A stretch of DNA of 64,000 nt from positions 1,376,696 through 1,440,695 of the forward strand of contig VWZP01001408.1 of the NCBI GenBank assembly GCA_013396995.1. The letters run 5' to 3'. Within the stretch, counting starts at the first letter, position 1. Every line of letters begins with the position of its first letter. The translations under genes were made by a program, and so were the position numbers. Below, piece by piece: positions 24,529-37,803 of the stretch. The DNA comes from Dicaeum eximium. Its lineage: Eukaryota > Chordata > Aves > Passeriformes > Dicaeidae. Below the pieces are notes generated by a model. It saw only the letters and a program-made list of their open reading frames with translations, ran no database searches and was not told the DNA's origin.

Positions 24529-27500
24529 CTTTATAGTCCTATTGACTTTGTTCTTTCACAAGACATCTTTACTCTGAATGCAAACTCTTGTTCCTACAAT
24601 ATAATTTGGATCATGAAATCCTTTTAATTTTTTTCTTGTTCTTGAGCCAGCAGTCATTTTCTTGGGTACTCTCTTTGAAGGTTTTCCCGAATGGAAAGTC
24701 ACAGACTCTCAGTGGGAGACTCATTTTAAAGGTAATGTAAATCAAGTGCAATGCTGACTTTACCAGTAAGTAACCTCAGAAAAATATATTCCTTAGGTTT
24801 GCTGTTGAGCTAGATAGGAATAGTATTGCCTTTACAGGTGAACTCAGCTCTCCAGCACTGACAAATTTAGTCTTTCTAGGTGAGAAAGTTATTCTGAAGG
24901 ATTTGCAGTCATATTTTTTCTTATTCTGATAACATATATTTTCTATTTTCTTACTTCATTAATTTATTCCAATTTATCCCCTCCTAAGGCACTTTTTGTA
25001 ATCTTCTCCTAAATATATATTTACATGCTGCAGGCTTTTATGGATGGCTATCAAGTCACAGTTTTGCTGTCACATAAATGAACAATCTTACTTCAGTTAA
25101 GACCTTAATTAGCCTCTCCATAATTTTCTTTGTTTTATTATCCAAGTCCAGTGTGCCTCTGTCCTTCTTTCAATGATGGGCAAAGATTACAAAACAGTCT
25201 AAGTCTGAGATTGCTTTTTGATCCTCTCCATGGTACATGAATGCACATAGAAATATTTTATAAATATATAAAATTATATACTATTAAAATATGGTAAATC
25301 CTAGAGATGTGAAAATGCTGACCTGCTCACTCATAAAATAATTATAAAAACATGTTTCTCTAACTTTTATCTATACTTCTAGGTAAAAGATTTTGCCTGT
25401 AAATATAGTCCATAGATGCTATTCTGCTTTTAGAAAAGACAGCTATCATTCTTATGCATTGTGTAGGACCAGCTGAAACATAAACAACACCTTTATCTGA
25501 CATTACTTCTGAGTTAAGAATTGTGTTTAACTGAACTTCAATTCACTCGACACAGAATTGCAAAATGAGAGATTTACAGATTTCGTCTTGCTAAAATGTT
25601 AGAAACCATTGGATAGCTCAATATTGTCATGTAGGGTGAAAATATTTCTTAACAGAAGTAAAAACTCATCAGAACAACAATATCAAACCTGATTTATCAG
25701 TTTGACATCTACCCCATGTTTTGCTTTATGAAGCACTTAATTAGATCTGCTATTGCTGTAAATCTTCCTTGTAACAATATGTGTAATTTGTTCAAAGTGG
25801 TTCACAAATTTATTAATGCCTCCTGTTCAGCTGCCTCTCTGTATCATAGTCATAGTGGAGAAATCTGAGACTTTGTCTGAAGTAATTATTTAGTTTAAAA
25901 TCAATTTCACTGAACAAGCTGGGAATATAATTGCAAAGAGAAATACTTATAAATGATCCGTCAGGAGAGCACTTGGAGCAGTGCTGTAGTAATCCCAGAA
26001 ATGAAGAAGCAGCCTCCTCAGCCCAAGCCAGTTCTGCCTCAGTCTCCTGACTCTGGTCTGATACAATAATTGATTGACATTGATTGCATTTCACATTGGG
26101 AAAGGAAATTTAATTGAAGCACTAGTGAAACCTGTCCAAATGGACAGTCATGCTTGTGGTAGATGATAATTCTAAATGAAGGGCTCTAAAGATTCCTTTT
26201 CATAAGCAACTTGTGATCTCTTGGTATATGAAAGGATGTATAAACAGCAATGTTGGTGTGCTGAATCTCTTTATTTCTATCTAACATTAATCAGTGAGGA
26301 AAATCCAGTGGAATTAATTGTCTTGACCTTTCCTATTGGTCCTAAAATTTCTTCTTGACACATTTCACAATTAAGACTGTCTCCAACATTTCTTTATTGA
26401 GGTTATTTCAAGGTCTCTGTACCTATGAGCCACAAAGGATTAGTGCATTAATTTTGATTTTAAACATTACGAGACAATTTTTTTGGACCACAGGTGAGCT
26501 CCCTCTGACTTTTGCTGTATTTGGTGCCTAATGACATTATAATGATACTGTCAGAAATAACCTAAATGTCCTATAGACCTTTTGAGAAAAAGACAGAAGG
26601 AATTTTTATATCTTAAGTCTTTATATGTTAAAGCCCTTTATACTCTTTCAGTTTAGTTGCTGCCTCAAGAGCTTTCTTGGTGTTTGAAATCTAGTTCTCT
26701 TGTAGAAATCAGTAGCAAAAATTGGCCAAAACTGGGGATCCATCTGTGGATTTCACACAGGAGAAATGCAGTATCTTTGGGTCTAACAAACCCCTACTCT
26801 GTGGCTTGGAAAATACAGAAAGCTTAAATATGTAGAGGGTGCTTTCACCAGTTTTTATACAGAAAATCTGAATAAAACTGAGAATTCTTAGCTTGGAGCA
26901 TGGAAGAAGGTTTCACATGCCCTGAAAACAGCGTATTTTCTAATAGCTATTGATGAGAAACAATAGGCTGCCATACTCATCAACCTTCAGAAAAATGTAA
27001 TTACATACCTAAAGGCAGCTTAGATGAGATGAAATCCCATCTTTACTTGGATGTTTAAAACTGCCAGCATTGTGAGATTTATGCTATGAAATATTTTTAA
27101 AAGCCATTTGTTTTTCAGTAAATTTTATAAAGACTGAAGCTTTGTTTAAAAAGCTTTGGTGACTATCTTTGTCTCATCCTCACTATACATCTCTTTTACC
27201 CTCCCAACTCCATTACTAAAAGACTAAATTGATGACATTCTCAGGAAATAGGGGGAAAAGACAGATTTTTCTGGGAAAATTGAGAAAATTAGACGAATTT
27301 GGTGAAAATATTACCATGTAGCTGCAGCAGAAATTCAATAGCAGTGACATTTTCCAAAAGATAGCATAGATTCAAAGAGCTTCTCAGGGTTCAGAAGAGG
27401 TGATAGTAATTTGCTGGGGAAAGAAGACTATTTTGTAAACCTTGATTTTTAAATTAAATTTAAAATTTTAAGTAGTTCTTTCTCATGGTTTCTCACCTTT

Positions 27501-27886
27501 CTGTAAGGAGAAGCTGGCATGAAATACTTGCATAATTTTTTACTGCGGTAGATCTTACCAAAGAAGTGCTAGATTATCATATTAGCTTACTGGAAATGTG
27601 CCTACTTGGAGTCTAGAAAATTTCATATTATCATTTATACATTATGTATTCATATAAAATTAAAAAAAAATTAGAGTTTATTTTATGTTTTAACTGCTAA
27701 TACTAAATATCATATCCTGCTATAATAAGAGGGTAAGGGTCAAGTGTCTTTGAAATAACTTGAACGAGTATTGCTTAAATTAAACAAGATTTATGTGCTC
27801 AGCAGGGTGAAACAGGACAAGCAAACCCAGCTTGATGTCACTTGCTACTGAGTTCAGACACAGTGCACCTCTGCATGGAATTTTTT
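24529..27886. other. Unique noncoding sequence, no gene recognised
   Basis: Strongly AT-rich. The only longer frame (25813-26094, minus, 93 codons) has no recognisable product. No mobile element or tandem array was seen. Confidence 0.55.
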
Positions 27887-27914
27887 CCCTATTGAAATTT
27901 CCCTATTGAAATTT
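27887..27914. repeat. Two-copy 14-bp tandem duplication
   Basis: CCCTATTGAAATTT occurs twice back to back (27887-27900 and 27901-27914) without a mismatch, indicating a recent local duplication. Confidence 0.9.
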
Positions 27915-30900
27915 CTCCCAAACCAGCAAATGTGGTAAATGCTGCCCATATGCTCAAACACGATTTGATGCTGAAAGGGGAAAAGCCCAACAAATAAGCT
28001 GTGATGAATCTTGTGAGAGCAGGAGATTTTCTAACTGTTCTACTGTTCCCAGCCAACAAAGGAAACTAGATGAATCCCCTTAATAAAGAGCACATAGTCA
28101 ATATACAGACAGGATTTCCAAGAGTGAGTAAGGACTTGAAGTCTTTTGTAGTGGATGAGAAATAAGTTAAACAGTTATTTATCAAGAATCAGATTTTTTT
28201 CCATTTCTCAGGTTGCATATTGAAAACTAAACATGCCCCAGTTTGTTACTGGTTAATGAAAAACTGCTAATTCCTTGCAACTTACTGTGTCTACTCCTCT
28301 CAAACTGCATAATACCAATATGAGCCCATTATGTTAATTAATTTTTTTTTTGTCATGATATGAATCTGTTAAAACTTAATTTGTCATCTAGACCTTTGAA
28401 GTATCTTCTCAGATCTGATTCAATGTACACCAATTTTTGGACTACTAAAAAGGAAAAGCAACACTCAAAACCAAAAAACCTGAACATAACCCTTATGCTT
28501 TATTCTACTAAAATTCTCTTGGTGAATTTGGGATGTCAAAGGCAGATATTGCCAAACATGCACTTGAAAATTCTTTGCAAACTGATGCACTTGGAAGCAC
28601 TAATGTTTACTTATAAAGGAGTGGGGGTTTTAAATATTGTTCTAAATCACTCATTGCCAAACTTACTGAAAACTCACACTCCATTCATGGAAGTGTAACA
28701 TAAGCGGGAAGAGAAGAATTCCAGCCCCCTTCCTGCTCAGAGATAATTTTCCTCAAAATTGTCACTAGAAAAACTAACATTATGCATTCTGCAGAAGTGA
28801 GAAATTGCTGTTGCCTCTAGGGAGCAGTAAATTATGTACATGTCATAATTAGCAGCATTAGGATGTTGCATTATTTATAAGGATAGAAACACTTCCAGCA
28901 ACTTGACATCCAGGTGTTAAATGTGGTGGTATGGATAAGCAGAGTTATGTAATTGTCATTAAATCCCCAAGGGAAGGCATGACTCACACTGTCTGAGTCA
29001 ATCTGGAGGAGTTAATTGGTACAAATATTTGCCAATTAAAGGAAAATGTTAAATCAGAAGATAATTCATAATTAAAATAACATTTTTAATATGAAATATG
29101 GCAAAAACCTAGTTAGAAACCCACTGCAAAGATGTCTCCATAAACACACATCCTTTGAAAATCAGCCTTGCATTAGATTGTGCTTGTAGTCTGGAGAGTT
29201 GGGTACTAATTCAGGATATTTTTGATTTCTGTGGATTAATGAGATTTCTAGCAGACCTGGTTAGCTTAAATATTTCACTAACTTGAAGTTGATCTGAGAG
29301 ATGAGTTTTCAATCAAACCCCAGCTGGTGTGCGGAATGGGATGACAGGAAAATCTTGTGTGTGTGTCTATATATATACCTCCCCACACATGTAAGTAATT
29401 AAAGTTGAGGTAGGAATTCAAACAAAGACCTATTAATTTTCCTTGATATAACCGTGTTACCTTTCTGTGTTGGAAAATAGAGTTCAGTTTTGACGATGCG
29501 CTTTCAAATGGGTGTTACTTGAAGTGTAAGTAAATGCTTGTAAAACAAAATGGTAGAATGATGTTTTGCCACAGCTTCTACAGGCTGCTCTGAGCCAAGA
29601 AATAATTGTTCATTAAAACTTAATACTTTAGAGTAAAAGAAAGGAGTATAATCTTTCCAATCAGACTCTTGTGATACTTACAAACATAAAGCTTTTTTAT
29701 AAGCTGAGTCTTTGTGTTACTAAGGCTCTCTCTGCAGCAATTTAATTATGAGTTGTAAAGTTTAATTTCTGCTTGGAGGAGGTTTGCCCTTTCCCTGTTG
29801 CTCAGCAAACTGAACAAGCAAATTCTTTCACTTGGTTTTGAATTTAGCCTGGGAGACAGATCAAATCAGTGCTGGATCAAGATATCCAGTCTTGTAGCAT
29901 CATCATCACATTACTACCAAACGGGAAAACAGGAGGCAAAGGGAAGGAGAGAGGTTGGGTACAAATGCATTTATTTATCCATGGGTCTAATCATACTTGT
30001 TTATCTATAGTACTGTAGACTACCAATTATTTTTTCTAGGGCATGTGGCAGGCAATTTTAAAATCAATAAAAGACTAAAAAGACTTGTGCAGCTGAAACT
30101 GCAACCATACCTTGTGTAACTGCTGTAGGCAAGCAATATTTCTGTCTAAAGAGCCAGTTATTTATTGCATTTCACACTGCTAGCATAATTTTAATATCTT
30201 TTTTGTTGTTCCTGAGCTATTAAACCTTCTGTGTTAGGGAGTTCCTCTGTGTTCTATTATTTCAAGACCATTTGCATCCAGGATTCACGAGTGCAATGAT
30301 AGTCATGGTTGGCATTGGGAGGTATTACACTGATAACAAATGAGCTTAGCTTAGCCTCATTTTACCAAAACATTTACCTGTAATAACCCACCTGTCCTTT
30401 ACAGCAGCCTCCTGTACCTTTGAGCAGTCAGACCTGAGGACTGAATTTAATTCTTAGTGGTGCCAGTGTCCTGAAGGTCTGAGACCTCGAGCTTCATGGT
30501 CTTTATTCGTTCTGCAAGGCTGAGTTCTCATAATGTTTTTGGGAGCAAAACTAGATGGCATCATTTCTACAGCTGTAAAGTCAACAGTTCAGTTGACTCT
30601 CTCAGATGAAATCAGAATCTGTTTTGACATTTTTTTCCTTGAAAATGTTGACCTTTTAGCTGAAGTATCTAATCTCTTTACTACCATAGGAGTAATAGAG
30701 TTCAGATTTTTTGGTTTGCTGAAATGCAGAAACAAATGGATTGGGGGAAGAGCACCAATGGATATGTATCTGCAGGTATGTGAACCCCTGCTAGTTAACA
30801 GAGAGAAGAAACCACTTGGAACAGGCATTTTCCAGTGGGGTGGCAGAACCAAATAAAGTTGGTTAATTGTGGCTGTCAGGCTGTGTTTCTAGTGACTCTT

Positions 30901-33900
30901 GTCACCTGCCAAAGCTGTTTTAGTCTTTCTAACGCTGCTGCCTCTGGTGGATGGCTGAGGTTTTATTTAGGGCCATCAGCCTTTTGCTTTTTGTTTGGAC
31001 ACATAATTGGTATATGCCATTTCTGAGCTCAGAAATCAGAATTTACTATGCTTTTTCAGTTTTATGTAGTGGAGCAAGATGGAAATAATAGAGCACCTGT
31101 AATGTTGCTTTGGATCTTGAGCCACTGACCTAGATTATGTGACTGATGTAGACAAAAATGTTCAGTTTCTTGCCAGATAGCCCACAGTGCATGAAATATC
31201 AGGTTAGCTGGTTCACTGAAACCAAAAGGTCTTAAAGAAGAAAAAAGGGGAGAAGTCTGGCTATAAAACTCAAATTAACAAAGGTTTTAATATTAAAAAA
31301 AAATAAAGAAAGTTCAAGTAGAACAATTTAAGTTTTTAGCTGTCAAAAATATCTATTGATGCTTTTTAGGGTTGTTCAGAAGAGATCATATTTATTCCAT
31401 CTATATGCCTAAAATATAGAAATACGTTTGCATTATTTATATATTTTCAGATTATGAGCTCTACACATGACTTCTTGTAATGTGTTTTTTATACTGAATT
31501 ATTTGACTTTTATGTCTCTTTGTTCATTCTATATATCCCACTTTTCTAAAGTATGTATTTTTTCCAGGTTTATTGAATCTGCAAAAGTTTTTCACAGACT
31601 CCATTAAAATACAGCAGAACTTTGCAGGCAGCTGAGGCTTAACGACACCAATAAGATTGCTGAAAAAAACTTGCCTGGTTGCCAGATTTTACATCTAAAT
31701 TCATTATTGCTGTGATGTGACTTATTCAGAAACAATCTCTTTGGGTCATGGACTACCCTATAAATACCAGTGATGCCCTGGAAAGCCCTTGGTGGAAAAA
31801 AAATTCCTGTTTTCCACCCTCTTAGGTGAATGTATTTATTGTATTTATTCTGAAGTCTTTGCATTTTTTCAAAGTGCACACAGAAAACATCCATGTCCCT
31901 AAAATATCAAGCTGTGTGTTCCATCCTGGCTATGCACTAGGTACAATTCATTGTCTGTGGTTGTCATTAAGGTGTCATAGTCTGTAAAGCAGTTAATCAG
32001 GTGCAGAAAAGCAGGTAGGGTTGATGCAGCCCATTAAAAATCATGATAGATTGGCATGCACACAGGCAGTGATGGGCAGGTTTTCCCTATGGAAAAACAC
32101 TTTGAAATAAAACACCTCTCCAAGGATTCCTGTTTGCCTTCCTAGGAATGGGAATGAAGATGTGAAAGCTGCTGGGCTGCACTCTATGCAAGGTGCATTA
32201 ATGGAAAAAATGGGATGTCTAGCAAGAAATGAAGTGTGCTTATAATTGCCAGGCTATTAGTCTAGCAAAGAGCAAAGTGCCTTCTGACTCTTGTGATTGA
32301 CTTATGGCTGGGAGAGCAGAGGGCTCTGCTCTGGGTGTTTATCTGCAGTAATAAGCAGTGGAATTAGTCCTCGGGGTTGGCTGAAGTCCTGCTGTCTTCT
32401 CGGCAGCTGGCAAACACGGTGAAATCAATCTTGCATCTTTCACAACTTCTGGATTCAATTTAGGAAATAAATGCAAAAATGATCAGCATTTTTCTAGCAG
32501 ATTAAGACTGAAATATACTGTTATCATTAAGCAACTCCAATAAGAAACAAGGGCAAAGCCAGGGCAAATACATCATAAATTTCTGCATGCCAGTCTTTGC
32601 TCAGCATCAAAAGCAGAGATAGCCTGAGGGTTCTATTTGTTCATCCTTTTTACATCTTCAGTGGGCTTCCTCCAAGAGATCCCTGTGCCTGCTTCAATTG
32701 GGCTCTAAATAGTCTGGCTGTAGAGTTTGCACCACTCTAAGTTTTATCTTGGCCCTACTGATTTTGGAGTTTCAGGGGAGAGTAACTCTCTGAATGATGG
32801 GCCTATGAAGCTGCTGCATTTTGGTAGCCCTGAGGGGTAGGCTGGGAAGCTGAGCTTTCATCTCTCTGCACTATCTTATTTTGCAGAACTATTTGTTGCT
32901 TCTTGCACAGGGAGGTTGATATCTACCAAATTTTCTGGCCTGAGACTGCTTCATGAGACCAGGCATGGATGTGGTGTATTGGCAGACAGAGTAATCCAAA
33001 GTGTCAACTTTTGCATTTTCTACTGTGGCATTTTCCAGTTTCTGCCACATCACCTCCCTACTGGCACTGAGTAGTGCTGCACCCTTGGGGCTGCCTGCCA
33101 GAGCCTCCTTTCTGAACCATGTCTCAGGCTGTTGCTGTACATTTTTATTCCACAAAACGTTGCTCTATGCTCCAGCTAATTCTTGTCAAGGTCAAACATC
33201 TTATTGCCTAATTTAGGGTGTGTAGAATAGCTATATCATTGCTCTGAGGGAAGAAGTATTCTAAGTGCTGGTTTTGTCACCCAGATCTTGTCTGTCTCTT
33301 CTGATGCTGTCTTTTTATTGCCCTTCTGTCGTCTGACCACATTATGTTCCATCTTGTAGCAAGTGGATGTGATTATTTTTTCCCAGTTAAGCAAAACTTC
33401 AATGAGTATAGTAAATTTATCTAAATAGAAATGAAAATCCATATATCCTGCATAACTTTTAAAAAGTTGACTATGCAGCCTAGTTTTGTCAAACTAGTCT
33501 TCCTAAAAGTGCTTTACACCAAGTCCTTTATGTGGATTAGAGATTATTGATGCTTTGTTTCTTGTGTGCAGTGCATGGAATGTGATATCCTGTATATGAG
33601 GTTTAGGTGGTCTTTGTATAACATACCCTTTTATGTCCTTGAGCTTTATCAAGTTCTTTCTCTGGAGTATCTAAGGTGACAGGCAATTCAAGGCACTCGT
33701 GCAGTTTGTGCCCCAGTTTTCTGTACTGCTGTTTTAATTACACTATCAATAGTACAGCCTATACTTTGAAATTTTACAGCTTTTGGTTGCTTTGCTCTGT
33801 TTGCCTGGTGTGTCTAAGCAGTAACACCTGGGTCATGACCACAGCTGTTCCTTCCCAAGTCAACAAAATTTTCAGCTGTACCCGGTGTTGTTGTGTTTTC

Positions 33901-35739
33901 CAAAGAGCCTGATTCTCTCCTGAGGCAAACAGGACATTATGCAGGGAAGCATGAGAAGTTTTTCAGTGAGGTTAAGTAGGGCTGTTTGTCCTTGTGGCCT
34001 CATTTGCATCCACAGTGGCAGTGCCTTTGTCATAGCTGCAGCAAAGGAGCAAGTGCAAAGCAATCCTGTCACGTTATTTCCGGCCCTGCAAACATGCCAG
34101 AAGTCTTTGTGCCAGGTACTGCCTTTGCAGGAATGTCACCACCAGGGAAAGAACCAAGAGCTCCTGGGTGGCACTGCAGAATACCAATGTTTTCCCCTGT
34201 CCCAGTTATGGCCTTATGGGGCAGTCTTTTAAGTTACCTAAGTAATTGTTAATTCAGTTGCTAGGAGATGGAATGTGTTAGAGCACTCCAAGAAATGTTT
34301 TTCATTAAATCCAAAGAGAATATGGAATAACCCTTATGTTACCAGAGACTTTTTATCAAGGGGAATTGGCAAAAATTTAACTCCATCATGTATGATCAAT
34401 GAAAAGCACCAGGTTGTGTTAAAGGCCATGGATGTTATGAAGATTCCAGAATAAACAGTGTTACAGGCCTGTCTACACTGAGCAATTTATTCTGCTTTTG
34501 ACTTAGGCCAGAATAAACTTACTACTTAATTTTACAGTGGAACTCGCTGCTTTTGTAAAATGTTTTTGTACTTAGTTGTGGACCAAAAGTAGTAAAGATG
34601 CAGTTGAAACTGATTATTCCTTTGTTAACTTTGTGCTGCCGGGGGACTTGATCTGTTGAGAGCAAAGCATTTTATGGAAAACTCTGGCTTCACTGACCTT
34701 GGTGAGGAAGGAGTTTTATCCCCTGCCTTTAGAGGAAGTCTCTGTTTGATGAGAGTCAGGAACAAGGATCAAATCCAAGACCAAGCAGAGTGAGTAGTTT
34801 TCTTTGCTCTCTCTGTTAGACAAATAGAGACTTTTTGTTTCTCTCTAGACTGTACGTTTTGCACCAGTTGGAGTCTAGAATTAATTTCAATTAAACAGTG
34901 TAAATTTAGGGAGATCCACTGAGATCGGTTAAGTAATTGTGAAAGAAATGTGAATTGAAACTTCAATTTTGACTAAATTTTAATAAGGGTTTACGTTTCT
35001 TTAAATTTTTAATTAAAAGTAATTATCAGACCACCAAGAAACATTTTAAACCAATAAAGGACAATTATGGTGGATTTGAATATGAATCATGGTGTAAAGC
35101 ATGAAATATACAAGATTCCCCATTTCTAAAAGAAGTTCTGAACATGAATATTATGTAATTACCTTGTATATGTTTAAGTATATATGGCTCCAAACTGAAT
35201 GTGATTTCTATTGAAAGACTAGTTCTGTCAAACACACGCTGAATTGCATTTATTTTGATATTTCAAAAAACGCATTGTTTTTAAGGTTATAGATTCTAGT
35301 GCTATTTGTCAATCTATTCTATAATTTTCTATATTTTTGGAATCAAGCATGAGAGTTTAACCTTAGCTATCAAAATCCTTTTTAAAATCTATGATTTGTC
35401 CTAAGGTACAGCATTAGGGATTGTCCGGGTTTCTTTGCTGTTGTGCCACCAAATTTTCCTTTTTGAAAGGGATAGATCTTTCAAGACTGGAAACAGTGGT
35501 GTGTGTTTCCATGATAAATAATCATATTTATCCCAGCTGTGAGCCCAAAGTGCAAGAAAGGGAAGTTTCAGTTTTGAACTGGAAGAATTGCCTATTCTCA
35601 GCTGTATGAATATGTATAACAACTACTCTTTTGCTTAGCACTCTGGGGGAGAAAATATCGAGTTTTGATTTTGTTTTATATATAAATTCTGCACTTTGAT
35701 GATTAAATAGACTAGGTAAAATACTCAATTAATTATACA
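27915..35739. other. Unique noncoding sequence, no gene recognised
   Basis: Almost 8 kb without a recognised repeat or gene. The longer frames (28360-28698, 112 codons; 30533-30856, 107 codons) have no known family. A consensus-like donor CAG/GTATGT at 30775/30776 lies within the latter, but this is expected by chance. About 32250-32440 is compositionally balanced and might be conserved noncoding DNA (inference). A short TG run followed by a TA run lies near 29355-29378. Confidence 0.5.
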
Positions 35740-35755
35740 CTGTACATATGTACAG
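35740..35755. repeat. Perfect 16-bp palindrome
   Basis: CTGTACATATGTACAG reads the same on both strands with no spacer. It could serve as a dimeric-protein site, but nothing nearby supports that. Confidence 0.9.
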
Positions 35756-35940
35756 CATCAGTATGTTATTCCTGGGTGAATGAAGTAGCTCTTTCAATCT
35801 AATATTTTGGTTTAGGGTTATTAATGTCATTGACTCGCTATGTTTTTGCACAGCTGTGATATAAGGCTGCTGTGCAAAGGATCCTATTTGATATGTGGCA
35901 CTCTTACAAGTACCAGTAGGATTGCTCCTTATAGTAGGCA

Positions 35941-36310
35941 CTGAAGAGCAGTGGTTAAAAGTGCTCTGAGGAGTATTAAATGGTGCAAAATACTCTAATG
36001 AGGTATCCTAAGGCTGTGTACAGAGCAGGGTTTCCTTGCTCTGGAGGCAGACAGAGCCTGGAAAAGCCCTGCTGGAGGGCAGTTAGGGATGGGCAGGAGA
36101 GCCCTTGCATTTGGCTCAGCCTGGGAAGGGCTGAAGGCAGCAGGACCCCTCAGCCAGCCCATGCTCACCCCTCCCTGCAGGGGTGCCAGGGCTGGGGGTG
36201 CTGCCTCACTCCCTGCTCTGACATTTGCCTGTGCTGTGAAACGAGCCTTATCTCAGCTCTGCAGCTGATTGAAAGCCCTGGGGAGCCATTGATCTGCTTC
36301 TTTTGAATCC
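35941..36310. other. GC-richer block, no gene recognised
   Basis: A roughly 300-bp island of higher GC in AT-rich surroundings, with purine-rich GGGCTG/CAGGGG phrases and a plus-strand frame of 108 codons (35980-36306) that has no recognisable product. CpG is still scarce, so it is not a CpG island. It could be an old, unrecognised repeat or a noncoding exon. Confidence 0.35.
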
Positions 36311-37781
36311 AAGGGGCACCAGATTGGGATCATAAGGAGAGAAGGTGAAATAATGAAAAAATAGTCAGATACACATTAGAATCTTCAGCCTCCGGATTAT
36401 GAAGAACTGGATGAATCAGTGGGAGAACTCCCATGGCCTCAGTGCACATTCTTTCTCATCTTGAACATATCACAGAACATATTTGCTACCTAAAAATTCA
36501 ACATTTGACATTATCAAATCCAGTTAGTTGACTAGATTTAAAAGCAGGTTTGGATGCAGTTTTTTTTTTTTTTAAGTCTCTTGTTGTGACTAGATCAAGT
36601 AATTCAAATTTTGTTTCAATTTTTGCATCTTCAAAGTGGGGAAGTACTTTGCTGGCATGTCCTTATTGTGGTTACCTGAGAAACTTTTATAGGGTTGGAA
36701 GCCTGGACTCTTTTCTAAGTGACAGGGACCTCCCGGAGTTTGCAGTCAGCAGCTTCCACAGAGTCAGTGATCAGCCTGGGCTGTCCATTATTGCAGAGCT
36801 GATGAGGAAACAATGTAGGTAAAATGAGAGACTCCATCTGGGGCAAACTAAATACCAAATGGAAAATGTTCCAATTAGACTGGTTTAAGTAATAGAAACC
36901 AGTTAGAAAAGCAAAGAATAGACTTTTCCATAATTCTTAAAATAATTTAAAACTACAGATACAGTCTGTGATGGGTATGATTTGAAAGAAAAAATATGAA
37001 AGGTGTGTTTACAGAATTCACCAGATCTAAATGTTCAAAATGGAAAATGTCACATGGGCAACTTTAAAATATATTGCAGGTCAGCTCTGCAGGCTCTTGA
37101 ACTAAAAATAGGTTCTTTGGCTGAAAAACTGTTCCCCCCCCCACCTCAGTTATAAGAAAATGGCTCTCTCCTTAGGGGAAAAACCCCCAAAGTTATTTTC
37201 TTTAACTGCAAGTCAACAGGTGAAGGAAATGTATGGCTGTGGACCAAAACAAATCTGTGTAAAAAATGTATGCAAAATGCTGTTCAATGTATTGAGTTCT
37301 TTTTACCAGGTTTACTGACTTTTTAATATATAGCATAGCAGGTAGTTCACACCTGTTCCTGCCCTGAACATTCTGGGAAAGAAATTGATATCAGACTAAG
37401 AGGACAACTCTGGGTATTTGCCATGATTACCACACAAATTTTTTCTAAAATGGTTAACAGGCACTTGACTGAAAATATCTGATTTTTATTCTTTCCTGTG
37501 AATAGTTAATGGCCTGTTGTGATGTTGGCTGTTGCTTCTGATAACATCCTTTAGTTTCTAAGCTGATTTTAAAAGAAACTCTCCAACATTTTCTTTACTT
37601 GGAGCCCTGATGTGGGTCACAGCTGTTTGTGATAAAGGCACAGTGGACAGCAATGCTGTGAAAGAACTTTGGAACTATTGGAATGTAGTGACTTAAAACT
37701 GTAAACTGGACTACAAAATCTTTTTTATTTTGTTGCTTTGTCCTGTGCTTTCTAGGTGAAGAGCTTGCATGTCCACAAGAG
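36311..37781. other. Unique noncoding sequence, no gene recognised
   Basis: AT-rich with a 14-T run (36560-36573) and a short C-run near 37135-37142. Nothing else was seen. Confidence 0.5.
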
Positions 37782-37803
37782 CCTAGAACAGAGACCAGAG
37801 TTA
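37782..37803 (-). repeat. Tiny fragment matching the LTR U5 end
   Basis: CCTAGAACAGAGACCAGA (37782-37799) is identical to 19783-19800 of the minus-strand LTR. The next bases, GTTA, match the LTR again if its CAGA (19801-19804) is skipped. An 18-base exact match to one specific 505-bp element is unlikely by chance. No more of the LTR is recognisable on either side, so this is either a heavily decayed copy or a micro-insertion. Confidence 0.5.

Noticed and set aside
28360..28698. 112-codon plus-strand frame with many leucines and lysines
   Set aside because: Composition reflects AT-rich DNA; no family recognised and no splice or promoter signals.
30533..30856. 107-codon plus-strand frame with an internal donor-like CAG/GTATGT
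   Set aside because: The peptide looked superficially protein-like, but no family could be named and the complementary strand is also open for 87 codons.
36001..36300. GC-richer block as a CpG-island promoter
   Set aside because: GC is raised but CpG dinucleotides remain rare.
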